Assembly: GCF_900130065.1 (NCBI RefSeq)
Contig: NZ_FQXV01000001.1
Span: 92,572 to 156,571 of the forward strand
Source: Sporobacter termitidis DSM 10068
GTDB lineage: Bacteria > Bacillota > Clostridia > Oscillospirales > Oscillospiraceae
DNA length: 64,000 nucleotides
Direction: 5' to 3'
This document shows positions 15,833 through 24,535 of the stretch, piece after piece; the first letter of the stretch is position 1; each line of letters opens with the position of its first letter. The notes beneath the pieces were generated by a model. It was not told where the DNA came from. It searched no databases and saw only the letters and a list, made by a program, of their open reading frames with translations. Position numbers and translations under genes: made by a program.

Positions 15833-18106
15833 TTAGAGCTCATACGGATCGGCGTCGGCGTAAACATGAACGCCCCGGCACTCCTTGTCCTTGGCAAATT
15901 CCCGCACAACATGGGCCACGGTATCGCGGACCTGCCTGCTGTTGCGGCAGCAGACAGACAGCCTGTACCTGTACCTGTTGTTGACCTTCGCCACGGCCGC
16001 CGGGGCCGGCCCCAGGAGCCTGACGTCGCCGAGCCCGCGAAAATAATTTTCCAGGGCCGCGCGGAGCTTCATGCAACCGCGCATCACACCGATCTCGTCG
16101 GCGCCGGAAGCCGTCAGGGAAATCAGATCAAAGACCGGGGGGCTGCCAGCCAGACGCCGGAGTTCGATTTCCCGTATGTAAAAGCTGTCGTAGTCCTGCC
16201 GCGCCGCCAGCCGGATGACCTCGTTTTCAGGTGTGAACGTCTGGATAACGGCCCGGCCTGGCTTCATCCCCCGGCCGGAACGTCCGACCACCTGCGTGAT
16301 GAGCGAGAAGGTCCGCTCATGGGCTCTGTAATCGCTGATATACAGCATCTGGTCCGCGGAAAGGACGCCCACCAGCGTGACATTTTCAAAATCCAGCCCC
16401 TTGGCCACCATCTGGGTGCCAAGAAGGATCGGAACCTTCTTCTCCCGAAAGCGCGTCAAGTGCTCCTCGTGGGTGTTCGACAGAGACACGGTATCCGTGT
16501 CCATGCGGATGACGCCGACGCCCGGCAGAAGCGCCTCCAGCTCCTCCTCCACCTTCTGCGTGCCGGTGCCGATATATTTCAGCTTGCCGCCGCAGTCGGG
16601 ACAGCTGTCGCGTGCCGGTTCGGAGTAACCGCAGTAATGGCACATGAGCCGCCTGTTGGCCGAGTGGTACGTGACGGAGACGCTGCACCGCGGGCAGGTG
16701 AAGGTGTATCCGCACTCGCCGCAGGCGATGAGCGTCGAGGCGCCGCGCCTGTTGAGAAATAAAATGCTCTGTTCGCCGCGCTCGATGTTGTCCCGGAGCT
16801 CATTGAGCAGGAGGGTGCTGATGGAGCCGCCGTTGCCGTTTTTCAGTTCCTTCTTCATGTCGGCGATGAGCACCGGCGGCAGCTCCCGGGCATTATACCG
16901 GTTATCCAGCCGAAAGAGCCTATACTTGCCCGACGACGCGCTGTACATGCTCTCCACGGACGGCGTCGCGGAACCCAGGAGCAAAAGCGCGCCGGCGCTG
17001 ACGCACCGGAATTTGGCAATGTCGCGGGCGTGGTAGCGCGGGGTGTTTTCCGACTTGTAGGTGTGCTCCTGCTCCTCGTCGATGATCAGCAGTCCGAGGT
17101 TTTTAACGGGTGCAAAAACAGCCGAGCGCGTGCCGACAACCACGTGGACAAGCCCCGAATTGATCCGCCTCCACTCGTCGTACCGCTCGCCGATGCCAAG
17201 CGCCGAGTGCAGCACCGCGATATTATCGCCGAAGTAAGCGCCGAAGGTGGCGATCATCTGCGGCGTCAGCGCGATCTCCGGTACGAGCACGACGGCGTCG
17301 CGGCCTGATTTCAGCGCCTCCTCGATGAGCCGGATATAAACGGAGGTTTTGCCGCTGCCCGTCACGCCGTACAGGAGCGCCGCTTCCGGCGCGCCGGCTT
17401 TGACGAACTGTTTGAGACTGTCGAAGACGGCCTGCTGCGCGGGGCTCAGCACGATCGGGCCGTCGGCCGTCGACGACTTGACCTCAGGCCGGCGGAATAC
17501 CTCGCGTTCCTCCAGGGCAACGGCGCCAAGGTCCGCCAGCGCCTTGACGCTTCGGCGGGATGCCCCGGTAAAATAAGTGATCTCCTTGACGTCGGCGGCG
17601 CCGATCTGCGACAAAAGCTCAAGGATATGGGCTTGCTGGGGTGCTTTTTTCTTTTTTTGCCCGGCGAGTATAAGCGCCTCCTCCGCCGGGATATCCAGGA
17701 CGGCCATCGTCACGGTCTTGTCGCGGGACCGGCGGACGCCGTCCTTGAACCACATGCCTGCGGGCAGCATGGCCTTGGCCGCGTCGTACACCGTGCAGAA
17801 GAACCTGTCGCTCATCCAGAGCGCCAGCTTCAGCTGCTCTGCGCCGAGCACCGGCGAAGCGTCCAGGGCCGCGTCGATATATTTCAGTACGCGCGCGTCA
17901 TCCGGAGGCTTCGTCCCGTCGTCCGGCGTGACGGAAAGCACCAACCCCTCGTTCTTCCTGTTCCCGCGCCCAAAGGGGACCAGCACGCGGACACCCGGCG
18001 CTATCTTATCGGCAAGCGCGTCGGGAACCCTGTAGTCGTACGGCCTGTCGATGTGATACGTCTCGACGGCGACGGCGAGCTTCGCGATATATTTATTTTC
18101 AGGCAG
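15833..18106 (-). CDS. priA: Primosomal replication helicase PriA, probable CTG start
   Basis: PriA reloads the replisome at stalled forks. Visible parts are DEAH-box helicase motifs (GVTGSGKTSVY, DEEQEHTYKS), a zinc-binding insert with paired CxxC motifs (CGECGYTFTCPRCS, CHYCG, CPDCGG) and helicase motif VVGRSGRGMKPG. The first ATG/GTG/TTG is at 17986 and gives 717 residues lacking the family's first 40. In the same frame upstream, codons encode KLAVAVETYHIDRPYDYRVP, the conserved PriA DNA-binding start, and no NTG other than CTG occurs before a stop. CTG at 18104-18106 follows GGGAGGGAGGG at good distance and gives 757 residues. The start is inferred; a sequence error is possible. A terminator separates it from rpoZ. 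Confidence 0.88.
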   Translation of the reverse strand: MPENKYIAKLAVAVETYHIDRPYDYRVPDALADKIAPGVRVLVPFGRGNRKNEGLVLSVTPDDGTKPPDDARVLKYIDAALDASPVLGAEQLKLALWMSDRFFCTVYDAAKAMLPAGMWFKDGVRRSRDKTVTMAVLDIPAEEALILAGQKKKKAPQQAHILELLSQIGAADVKEITYFTGASRRSVKALADLGAVALEEREVFRRPEVKSSTADGPIVLSPAQQAVFDSLKQFVKAGAPEAALLYGVTGSGKTSVYIRLIEEALKSGRDAVVLVPEIALTPQMIATFGAYFGDNIAVLHSALGIGERYDEWRRINSGLVHVVVGTRSAVFAPVKNLGLLIIDEEQEHTYKSENTPRYHARDIAKFRCVSAGALLLLGSATPSVESMYSASSGKYRLFRLDNRYNARELPPVLIADMKKELKNGNGGSISTLLLNELRDNIERGEQSILFLNRRGASTLIACGECGYTFTCPRCSVSVTYHSANRRLMCHYCGYSEPARDSCPDCGGKLKYIGTGTQKVEEELEALLPGVGVIRMDTDTVSLSNTHEEHLTRFREKKVPILLGTQMVAKGLDFENVTLVGVLSADQMLYISDYRAHERTFSLITQVVGRSGRGMKPGRAVIQTFTPENEVIRLAARQDYDSFYIREIELRRLAGSPPVFDLISLTASGADEIGVMRGCMKLRAALENYFRGLGDVRLLGPAPAAVAKVNNRYRYRLSVCCRNSRQVRDTVAHVVREFAKDKECRGVHVYADADPYEL

Positions 18107-18171
18107 GGTCCCTCCCTCCCCCTTTGGTCTAGAACTCAGCCGGCAGCAACCGGCAGCCGTTGGCGGTAACT

Positions 18172-18203
18172 AAAAGCAGTGCGAGACAAAAAGCTCACAC
18201 TGC
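18172..18203 (-). terminator. Terminator between rpoZ and priA
   Basis: GCAGTGCGAG (18176-18185) pairs with CTCACACTGC (18194-18203) with one mismatch. On the minus strand it is followed by UUUUAGUU. It sits 20-50 nt after the rpoZ stop, in the place where coaBC would be in Bacillus. Confidence 0.7.
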
Positions 18204-18222
18204 GCGGTTCGTGACAGGTTTG

Positions 18223-18426
18223 TCAGCAGAGGTCGCTGTCGTGGTGGATCTGGATACTGCCGGAGGCGATTTCCTCGATGGCGCTGGAAACAGGCTTTTT
18301 GTCAAGCGGTTCGCCGGATTCCTCACTCTTCACAGCAATCTCCCGCGCCCGCTGGGCGATGATATTGACGAGCATATAACGGCTGTTCACCTGTTTGAGG
18401 AGATCTGTCAATGACGGGTATAACAT
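18223..18426 (-). CDS. rpoZ: RNA polymerase omega subunit
   Basis: This 67-residue protein has the omega fold: MLYPSLTDLLKQVNSRYMLV, then IIAQRAREIA and a KPVSSAIEEIASG segment. Omega stabilises the beta' subunit in the RNA polymerase core. It follows gmk, as in Bacillus and many clostridia. It is slightly short but complete, with a strong downstream terminator. Confidence 0.92.
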   Translation of the reverse strand: MLYPSLTDLLKQVNSRYMLVNIIAQRAREIAVKSEESGEPLDKKPVSSAIEEIASGSIQIHHDSDLC

Positions 18427-18468
18427 ACAACTTGCACTTCCTTTATCAGTCGGTCTTTCAGTTTTATT

Positions 18469-19035
18469 CTATTCATGCTTCATGATGTCCAATATCTCTG
18501 TTGCGGCTCTGTGCACGTCGTCATTGACGATCGTGTGGTCGTACGCGGTCTTTTCCGTCAGTTCCGTCCGTGCGCGCGCCAGCCGCTTGAGCATTTTCTC
18601 CTCCGAGTCGGTGCCGCGGTTCCTAAGGCGCCGCTCCAGTTCCTCCAGGCTCGGGGGGACAAGAAATATCGTTACGGCCTCGGGCATCGCGTTCTTGACC
18701 TGCTTGCAGCCCTGCACGTCGATATCGAGAATAATGTCGTTGCCGCTGTCCAGATGATCCAGGACGGGCTTTTTCAGTGTACCGTAGAAATCGCCGATAT
18801 ATTCGGCGTATTCGAGAAACTCGTTGTTCCTGACATGCGTGTCAAACGCGTCGTGCGACAGGAAGTGATACGCCACGCCCTCCTCCTCGCCTGCTCTCGC
18901 CGCCCGCGTCGTCGCCGATACGGAAAAATACAGGTCGTCACGCAGCTCCATCAGGCGCTTGATCACGGTGCTTTTGCCCGTGCCCGACGGCGCGGAAATG
19001 ATAAACAATCTGCCGCGCCGGTTGTCATTCATCAT
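18469..19035 (-). CDS. gmk: Guanylate kinase
   Basis: This 188-residue kinase converts GMP to GDP. It has the P-loop [17 protein letters not shown], the GMP-binding [19 protein letters not shown] and the conserved [11 protein letters not shown]. It overlaps the remA 3' end by 11 nt. The order remA-gmk-rpoZ is conserved across Firmicutes. Confidence 0.95.
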   Translation of the reverse strand: MMNDNRRGRLFIISAPSGTGKSTVIKRLMELRDDLYFSVSATTRAARAGEEEGVAYHFLSHDAFDTHVRNNEFLEYAEYIGDFYGTLKKPVLDHLDSGNDIILDIDVQGCKQVKNAMPEAVTIFLVPPSLEELERRLRNRGTDSEEKMLKRLARARTELTEKTAYDHTIVNDDVHRAATEILDIMKHE

Positions 19036-19297
19036 CCAGCGCCTCCGTTGTTTCCTGCTCGCCCTTGACGGACAGCCGCCCGGCCACGGTCTCCGGCTGG
19101 ATCGCCGACAAAATGATATAGCCGCAGTCCGTGATGATCACGGCCCGCGTACGCCGCCCGTAGGTGGCGTCGATCAGCTGCCCCTTTTCGCGCGCGTCGG
19201 AGATGATTCTCTTGATCGGCGCGGACTCGGGGCTGACGATAGCGATAAGCCGGCTCGACGACACCATGTTGCCGAATCCGATGTTTATCAGCTTCAT
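19025..19297 (-). CDS. remA: RemA family regulator (DUF370)
   Basis: This 90-residue DNA-binding protein belongs to the RemA/DUF370 family. It matches along its length: [49 protein letters not shown] and a final short acidic extension. In Bacillus subtilis RemA forms rings that activate matrix and osmoprotection genes. In clostridia the role is less defined. It lies between yicC and gmk and overlaps gmk. Confidence 0.9.
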   Translation of the reverse strand: MKLINIGFGNMVSSSRLIAIVSPESAPIKRIISDAREKGQLIDATYGRRTRAVIITDCGYIILSAIQPETVAGRLSVKGEQETTEALDDE

Positions 19298-19316
19298 CCT
19301 TTTTTCCTCCCCACTC

Positions 19317-20195
19317 TTATTCGATGTTCTGTGCCTGCTCCCTGATCTTCTCGATTTCCGCCTTCAGGTCCACCACGATGCGCGCCATTTCCGCGTCGTT
19401 GCCTTTTGAGCCGATGGTGTTCGCCTCCCTGTTGAGCTCCTGAATCAGAAAGTCGAGCTTGCGGCCGACAGGCTCCCCGCTTTGCAGCATGGCGCGCAGC
19501 TGGGAGACATGGCTTTTCAGCCGCACCGTCTCCTCGTTGATGGCCACGCGGTCGGCAAAGATCGCCGCCTCCATGAGAATGCGTGCTTCGTCGATATCGC
19601 GGCTTTGCAATATCTCGGCCATCCTGGCCTCCAACTTTGCCCTGTACTCCGCCACGCTTTTCGGGGAGCACTCCTCCGCCCTTGTTGTCAGGCGCTCGAT
19701 TTCAAAAAGCCGCGCCTCGATATCGGCGGCAAGATGCTCGCCTTCCCTGGACCGCATGCCGTCAAAATCGCGGAGCGCCTCCTCCAGGACGGCGGTGACG
19801 TCGGCCGTCAGCTGTTCCACGTCGGCCTCCGTTTTTTCAGGCTGCAGAACGTCGGGAAAACGCGTCAGGTCCACGGCGCTGACGCCGTCCTTCAGGCCGT
19901 ACGCGTCCGACAGCGTCCGGAGCGCTTCCATATAGGCGTCGGCCAGCGGCTTGTTGAGCCGGATGGTCACCGTATCGGCCTTGGAGGTATCCACGTTGAT
20001 GTAGACGTCCACCTTTCCCCGGGAAATGACGCGCGTGACGGCCGCCTTCAGCGTATCCTCCATGGCCGCATAGACACGGGGCAGCCTGATGTTGCAGTCG
20101 AGATATCTGTTGTTGACGCTTTTAAGCTCGGCGGTGATATCAACGGCGCCGGACGCGCCCTTGGCGGTGCCGTATCCTGTCATGCTTTTGATCAT
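19317..20195 (-). CDS. yicC: YicC/YloC family endoribonuclease
   Basis: This 292-residue protein has the YicC_N domain ([29 protein letters not shown]) and a C-terminal DUF1732 domain ending in the family signature [21 protein letters not shown]. Members are oligomeric endoribonucleases implicated in small-RNA turnover. It starts the conserved yicC-remA-gmk-rpoZ run, with a 19-nt gap to remA. Confidence 0.93.
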   Translation of the reverse strand: MIKSMTGYGTAKGASGAVDITAELKSVNNRYLDCNIRLPRVYAAMEDTLKAAVTRVISRGKVDVYINVDTSKADTVTIRLNKPLADAYMEALRTLSDAYGLKDGVSAVDLTRFPDVLQPEKTEADVEQLTADVTAVLEEALRDFDGMRSREGEHLAADIEARLFEIERLTTRAEECSPKSVAEYRAKLEARMAEILQSRDIDEARILMEAAIFADRVAINEETVRLKSHVSQLRAMLQSGEPVGRKLDFLIQELNREANTIGSKGNDAEMARIVVDLKAEIEKIREQAQNIE

Positions 20196-20205
20196 GGTAC
20201 ACCTG

Positions 20206-20727
20206 CTACTCTTTATTTTTTCGGAGATTCTTCGAAATCCGCACGATATAGACGCCGATCAGCCGTGTCAGGCCGATATCGTAGAGAATAAAAACAAGAT
20301 TTCCGACCGGATAGACGAGCCCTGTTCCCAGCTTCAGTATCGCCGGGCCGAAGACGAGGGCGCTGAATAAAAACCATAAAGCGGTAAACGCCAGATTAAA
20401 GACAGCGAGCTTTACGGCCCACTGAAGCACCTTGTTTTTCAGCTTTTCCGCCAGGCTTTTCACAACGGGATAATACCCCAAAAACAGAGCGTATAGTAAA
20501 ATCACGGGTTTGTAGGGCACGAGCAGCCAGCCGATCAGGCTGCCGCCCAGAAACACAAAAACGCCGGCGGGAATACCCGCCTCGATCACCGCCGCGATAC
20601 CGAACAGCGAGGATACGGCGACGATGCCCATTCGCTCGGCCGGAAGTATGGAGGCGAGATAGAGAAGCGCGACGGCGAAGGCCGTCATTACGGCGGATAT
20701 CGTGATGTTTCTCGTCGTCCTACGCAT
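20206..20727 (-). CDS. Polytopic membrane protein, ECF-S-like
   Basis: This 173-residue hydrophobic protein has about six membrane helices. The N-terminus (TRNITISAVMTAFAVALLYL) and the general layout resemble the substrate-binding S components of ECF transporters or DUF2232-type proteins. A clear substrate-specific signature is missing, and no ECF ATPase genes are nearby. It lies 3 nt after the J-protein gene and 10 nt before yicC, so it is part of the operon. Function unknown. Confidence 0.75.
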   Translation of the reverse strand: MRRTTRNITISAVMTAFAVALLYLASILPAERMGIVAVSSLFGIAAVIEAGIPAGVFVFLGGSLIGWLLVPYKPVILLYALFLGYYPVVKSLAEKLKNKVLQWAVKLAVFNLAFTALWFLFSALVFGPAILKLGTGLVYPVGNLVFILYDIGLTRLIGVYIVRISKNLRKNKE

Positions 20728-20730
20728 CCG

Positions 20731-21330
20731 TCAGCACTGGCAGCAGGCGTCGACGCAGAGCATCGCGGTACAGACGTCGCAGGCGCTGCAGCCTCCGGTC
20801 CCGGCGTTATAGTTATAGCCGTAAGGGTTATAGGGCTGTCCGCCCCTGCTGATAAAGCTCAGGGCCTGCAGGTATTCCTGGTTGCCCGGCTCCATGTCGG
20901 CCGCCGTCTGAAAGTACCGGCGCGCGTCGTCCAGCCAGCCCTTTCTGTAGCAGAGGCTCCCCATCAGGAAATGCCACTCTGCGTTCCTGCTCTGCGACGC
21001 GTTCAGCAGCTGTTCGGCCAGTGCCAGATTCCCGGAGTTGATCGCCGCCCTGACCTGTGTGAATTCGGCGCTGCCGCCCGTTGCGCCTGTCGGACCCGCG
21101 TAACCCCCGCCGGCGTTATAAGACCCGCTTTGCCCGCCGCCCGACCGGGATTTCGTCACCTGATCGTACGCCTCGTTGATCTCTTTCATTTTTTCCTGGG
21201 CGAGATCCGCCAGCGGATTATTGTGATAGTTGTCCGGATGGTATTTGCGGACAAGCTCCCTGTACGCTTTCTTAATCTCTTCTTCAGTCGCGCCCGGGGA
21301 CACGCCCAGGACGCTGTACGGATCGTTCAT
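20731..21330 (-). CDS. J-domain protein with TPR-like region and Cys-rich tail
   Basis: The protein has 199 residues. The N-terminal J domain ([29 protein letters not shown] with the HPD tripeptide) should stimulate an Hsp70. A Gly-rich linker follows, then a TPR-like pair of helices (about 110-160: [33 protein letters not shown]). It ends in [21 protein letters not shown], with seven Cys, which could bind metal. It is not a DnaJ orthologue: no zinc-finger or C-terminal substrate domains. It overlaps the DUF5685 gene by 4 nt, so the two probably work together (inference). Confidence 0.85.
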   Translation of the reverse strand: MNDPYSVLGVSPGATEEEIKKAYRELVRKYHPDNYHNNPLADLAQEKMKEINEAYDQVTKSRSGGGQSGSYNAGGGYAGPTGATGGSAEFTQVRAAINSGNLALAEQLLNASQSRNAEWHFLMGSLCYRKGWLDDARRYFQTAADMEPGNQEYLQALSFISRGGQPYNPYGYNYNAGTGGCSACDVCTAMLCVDACCQC

Positions 21331-22235
21331 ATTGTTCTGTCCATTCCTTTATTTGCGGCGCCTTTCCCTTTTCTCCATGTGCCGTCAAGCACACGAAAGC
21401 AGGTTTCCGGCATGCCGAGGTAGATGATATTGCTCAGTACCGGCGCCCAGTAATTTTTCGGCAGCAGCTCATAGGCCGCGCCGATCAGAGCGCAGGAGTG
21501 CATCAGCGTCGTTCGGAGGACCGTCCTGTCCTCCTCCGGCACGACCCCGGACGTCAGCCCGAAACGGTTTGCCACGGGATTGAAGCGGCGCTTTTTGAGG
21601 TCGTCCTCAAGATCGTCGCACGCGTCGGTGATGTAAATATACCGGCCGGTATGATACAAAAGCTGCCGCAGCGGCCGGGCCTTATCGGCGCTGCCGGCTT
21701 CCCCGCCGGGCGGCGCGGCCAGCGCCTCCGTGATAGCGGCAAATTTGTCGGCGCACGCGTCGAGCGAAGCGTCTCCCGCCGACTCAAGACGGCCCAGCGC
21801 CTCCAGATTGGACCGGACCGTCTCGTCAAACGCCGGATAGGCGCGGGACGCCTTTTTGTACGCGCGGCGCAACAGCAGCGATAGGAGCCTGTCCCCGAGC
21901 GAGACGAAAAAAGTCTCGTCCTTCACCGAGTCCCGCAGCTTCCACCATGCCAGGATGACGCTGTAGCCGGCGCAAAGGTCCAGAGCGGGCGACGGCGCGC
22001 AATACGTCTTCTTCCGCAGCGGGCTGGCCACGCATCTGGCGCATTGGTAAGCCGGCCGGTCCGTACCGTCCCAGAGCAGCATGGTAAGGAAAGTGAAGTC
22101 AAAATTGAGGATATTCCTCGAAAACGCGCCGTACCGGGACTTCAGCGTATGGCACAGCGCGCAGTAGCAAGCCTTGAACTGGTCGTATTCACGGACTTTC
22201 AGCTCGTCCTTCAGGGGTCTGACGTATCCAAACAT
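21327..22235 (-). CDS. DUF5685 family protein
   Basis: This 302-residue, mostly helical soluble protein opens with [20 protein letters not shown], then [16 protein letters not shown]. It carries further paired Cys ([17 protein letters not shown]) and a late [20 protein letters not shown] motif. The Asp-rich DDLEDD motif recalls metal-binding sites of trans-isoprenyl synthase-like folds; that is only a resemblance. Family members are found next to J-domain proteins in clostridia. Function unknown. Confidence 0.82.
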   Translation of the reverse strand: MFGYVRPLKDELKVREYDQFKACYCALCHTLKSRYGAFSRNILNFDFTFLTMLLWDGTDRPAYQCARCVASPLRKKTYCAPSPALDLCAGYSVILAWWKLRDSVKDETFFVSLGDRLLSLLLRRAYKKASRAYPAFDETVRSNLEALGRLESAGDASLDACADKFAAITEALAAPPGGEAGSADKARPLRQLLYHTGRYIYITDACDDLEDDLKKRRFNPVANRFGLTSGVVPEEDRTVLRTTLMHSCALIGAAYELLPKNYWAPVLSNIIYLGMPETCFRVLDGTWRKGKGAANKGMDRTI

Positions 22236-22247
22236 AGTGCCTTCCCG

Positions 22248-23501
22248 TTAACTTTTCGCCATCGCCACAGTGATCTTATATTCGCCGACGGCGCCGATGC
22301 CGGTGGAATCTCCGTCGACGTAAACTTTGGCGAGCACCGAATATATTCCAGTCGTCGCGCCGAGCTCGGTCAAATCGGCGACGATGCGGATATTGTCCGG
22401 CGCGATATTGGTCAGCGCCGCCGTCTTTCCGCGCAGCACGACGTCCATACTCGTTGTGACGACAGTGGCGGTATAACCGTCGGTGACGTTTGACACCTGG
22501 ATGTTTGTGGCGTTCACATGCTTTGAATCGAGCCCGTTGATGGTGACGCTCACCGTCGCTTCCGTCGTACCTGTCAGATTCGTGGTGCCGTTGGGCAGCG
22601 CGATCTTGAAGGTCTGGGTCGTGGAGGTCAAGAACTGGCTCAGGTCAATCGTCCCGAGGACGATCTGGTTGAGGCTGTCCAGCGTTTCGGAGTCTCCGGA
22701 GATGGAGATATCCGACGGCGTGATGGAGCAGACCGTGTTCGTATTGTCCGCGCCGGCGCCCGGCGTCAGGTTGACGGTCAGCGGTACGGTCTTGACCTTG
22801 AGGACGGGGATTTTAACGGTGACCGTTTTCTGACTCAAAACGAGCTTGTCCGATGTGACCTGCCGCCCGTTTTCATCGACGAGCATCACCGGCAGGTCAT
22901 CCTCCACCGTCTTGGAGATATTCTCTCTCAATACCGTGACAGTGGCGTTGGATATCTTTGAGACGACCTCCTTCGGCCCCGACACGGAGATCGTGTCCGG
23001 TTTCACCTCGATGGGCTCGGCCTGGTAGCCCTCCGCCACGCCGCCGTCATAGGTGGCGCGGACCTGGATGTCCTTCGTAACGAGGGAGTCCGCGGTGACG
23101 GAGATATTATCGCTGGAGCGGCCCGTAATGGTAACGGACGCCGGATTGATATCGATGGGATATGTGACGGTATACGGAACCCTGTAAACCCCCGCGGATT
23201 TGATGACCGAGAGGTCCGCCGTTATCTTGATATTGGAGTTTGTAAGCTGCGATACGGTATTGCGCCTGCCCAGAAGATTGAGCGACACGGTGTCGTAATT
23301 TGTCTTGGTGATGACAAGAGACCTGTCCGTCAGATAGTCCTCGTTGATGAATTCAACTTTGATGCCCCGGACGCTGACGGTGACGTTGGGATTTTCCACA
23401 TAAGCCACATACAGCCAGATCGTCATGGAGGCAAGCAGCGAAAAGACGATATAAAATACCTTGCTTCCGAAAATTTTACGCATTCTTTCCTTCAGCATCA
23501 T
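22248..23501 (-). CDS. cdaR: CdaR (YbbR-domain regulator of CdaA)
   Basis: This 417-residue protein has one N-terminal membrane helix (VFYIVFSLLASMTIWLYVAY) and an extracytoplasmic part made of about four YbbR repeats rich in beta strands. YbbR proteins encoded after cdaA bind the cyclase in the membrane and tune c-di-AMP synthesis. The ATGA overlap with cdaA supports that pairing. glmM, often third in this operon, is not present here. Confidence 0.9.
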   Translation of the reverse strand: MMLKERMRKIFGSKVFYIVFSLLASMTIWLYVAYVENPNVTVSVRGIKVEFINEDYLTDRSLVITKTNYDTVSLNLLGRRNTVSQLTNSNIKITADLSVIKSAGVYRVPYTVTYPIDINPASVTITGRSSDNISVTADSLVTKDIQVRATYDGGVAEGYQAEPIEVKPDTISVSGPKEVVSKISNATVTVLRENISKTVEDDLPVMLVDENGRQVTSDKLVLSQKTVTVKIPVLKVKTVPLTVNLTPGAGADNTNTVCSITPSDISISGDSETLDSLNQIVLGTIDLSQFLTSTTQTFKIALPNGTTNLTGTTEATVSVTINGLDSKHVNATNIQVSNVTDGYTATVVTTSMDVVLRGKTAALTNIAPDNIRIVADLTELGATTGIYSVLAKVYVDGDSTGIGAVGEYKITVAMAKS

Positions 23502-24349
23502 TTCTTCACCTTAAACCTGTTGCGCAGCTTCGTTCTCGTATCCGGGCGGCTCTCTTCCGCCAGGAGTTCGTTGCGCAGGAGCTTTTCGAAAGTTTCGTGG
23601 GCCAGGTGCCTTTTGAGCATCCCGTCGATGGCGACGCTGATAGAGCCTGTCTCCTCCGAGACGATGACGACGACGGCGTCGGAAACCTCGCTCATGCCGA
23701 TGCCGGACCTGTGGCGCATGCCCAGGTCGCGGCTGATATTGATGTTTGAAGACATCGGCAGCATACAGGCCGCCGCCGATATCCGTCCGTCCCGAACGAT
23801 CACGGCGCCGTCATGGAGCGGCGCTTTTGGGAAAAAGATGCTCTTTAAAAGCTCGGCGGTCAGGATCGCGTCCAGCTTCGTGCCGGTTTTGATATGATCG
23901 ACAAGGGCGATTTCCCTCTCGAAAACGATCAGCGCGCCCATCCGCTTCCGGGACATTTCCATGCAGGCGGCCACCGTGTTCGAAATGCAGGCTTCCATGT
24001 AGCCGATCTTGACCTTCCGGGCAAAAACCATCCTGAAATTGCTGCTGCCCATCTGCTCAAGGAAGCGCCGGAGCTCCGGCTGGAAAAGGACGATCAAAAC
24101 GAGCACGCCCAGCTTCATCGTCTGCCCCAGCAGGTAATTGATAACATTGAGATTCAAAAGGCTCGACAGCCACATGACCGCCAGGAGGAGAATAATGCCC
24201 TTGATGACGCTGGCGGAGCTTGTCTTGCGCACGACGGTAATGATGCGGTAAATCAGATATGCGACAATGAGTATATCCAGTATATCCCATATACTTACGG
24301 TCTGTATAAAGTTCAATAAAATATGAAGAACTTCCCTCACAGAGGCCAT
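23498..24349 (-). CDS. cdaA: Diadenylate cyclase CdaA
   Basis: This 283-residue protein makes c-di-AMP from two ATP, a signal for potassium, osmotic and wall homeostasis. Three N-terminal membrane helices (about 16-95) are followed by the DAC domain with PLHDGAVIVRDGRI (DGA motif) and GMRHRSGIGMSE (RHR motif). It heads the transcription unit that runs down to rpoZ and has a good sigma-A promoter about 90 nt upstream. Confidence 0.94.
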   Translation of the reverse strand: MASVREVLHILLNFIQTVSIWDILDILIVAYLIYRIITVVRKTSSASVIKGIILLLAVMWLSSLLNLNVINYLLGQTMKLGVLVLIVLFQPELRRFLEQMGSSNFRMVFARKVKIGYMEACISNTVAACMEMSRKRMGALIVFEREIALVDHIKTGTKLDAILTAELLKSIFFPKAPLHDGAVIVRDGRISAAACMLPMSSNINISRDLGMRHRSGIGMSEVSDAVVVIVSEETGSISVAIDGMLKRHLAHETFEKLLRNELLAEESRPDTRTKLRNRFKVKK

Positions 24350-24441
24350 CGCATATACATCCTAACTCACAGTTTTATCTGACGCATGAATTACCAGCAT
24401 ATGAATATAAAACATATGTAGTATTTGAGCATTATTTAAGT

Positions 24442-24470
24442 ATTATATTATATTTATGGAAAAATGGCAA
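24442..24470 (-). promoter_or_regulatory. Sigma-A promoter of cdaA
   Basis: On the minus strand TTGCCA (24465-24470), a 17-bp spacer and TATAAT (24442-24447) lie within an AT-rich gap of 186 bp. The rest of the gap shows no ORF. Confidence 0.72.
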
Positions 24471-24535
24471 TGTCATATCTATGAACATTTTGTATCAAAT
24501 CCAAAAACCTTTCGGTAATGGAAAGCCGGAGCTGT

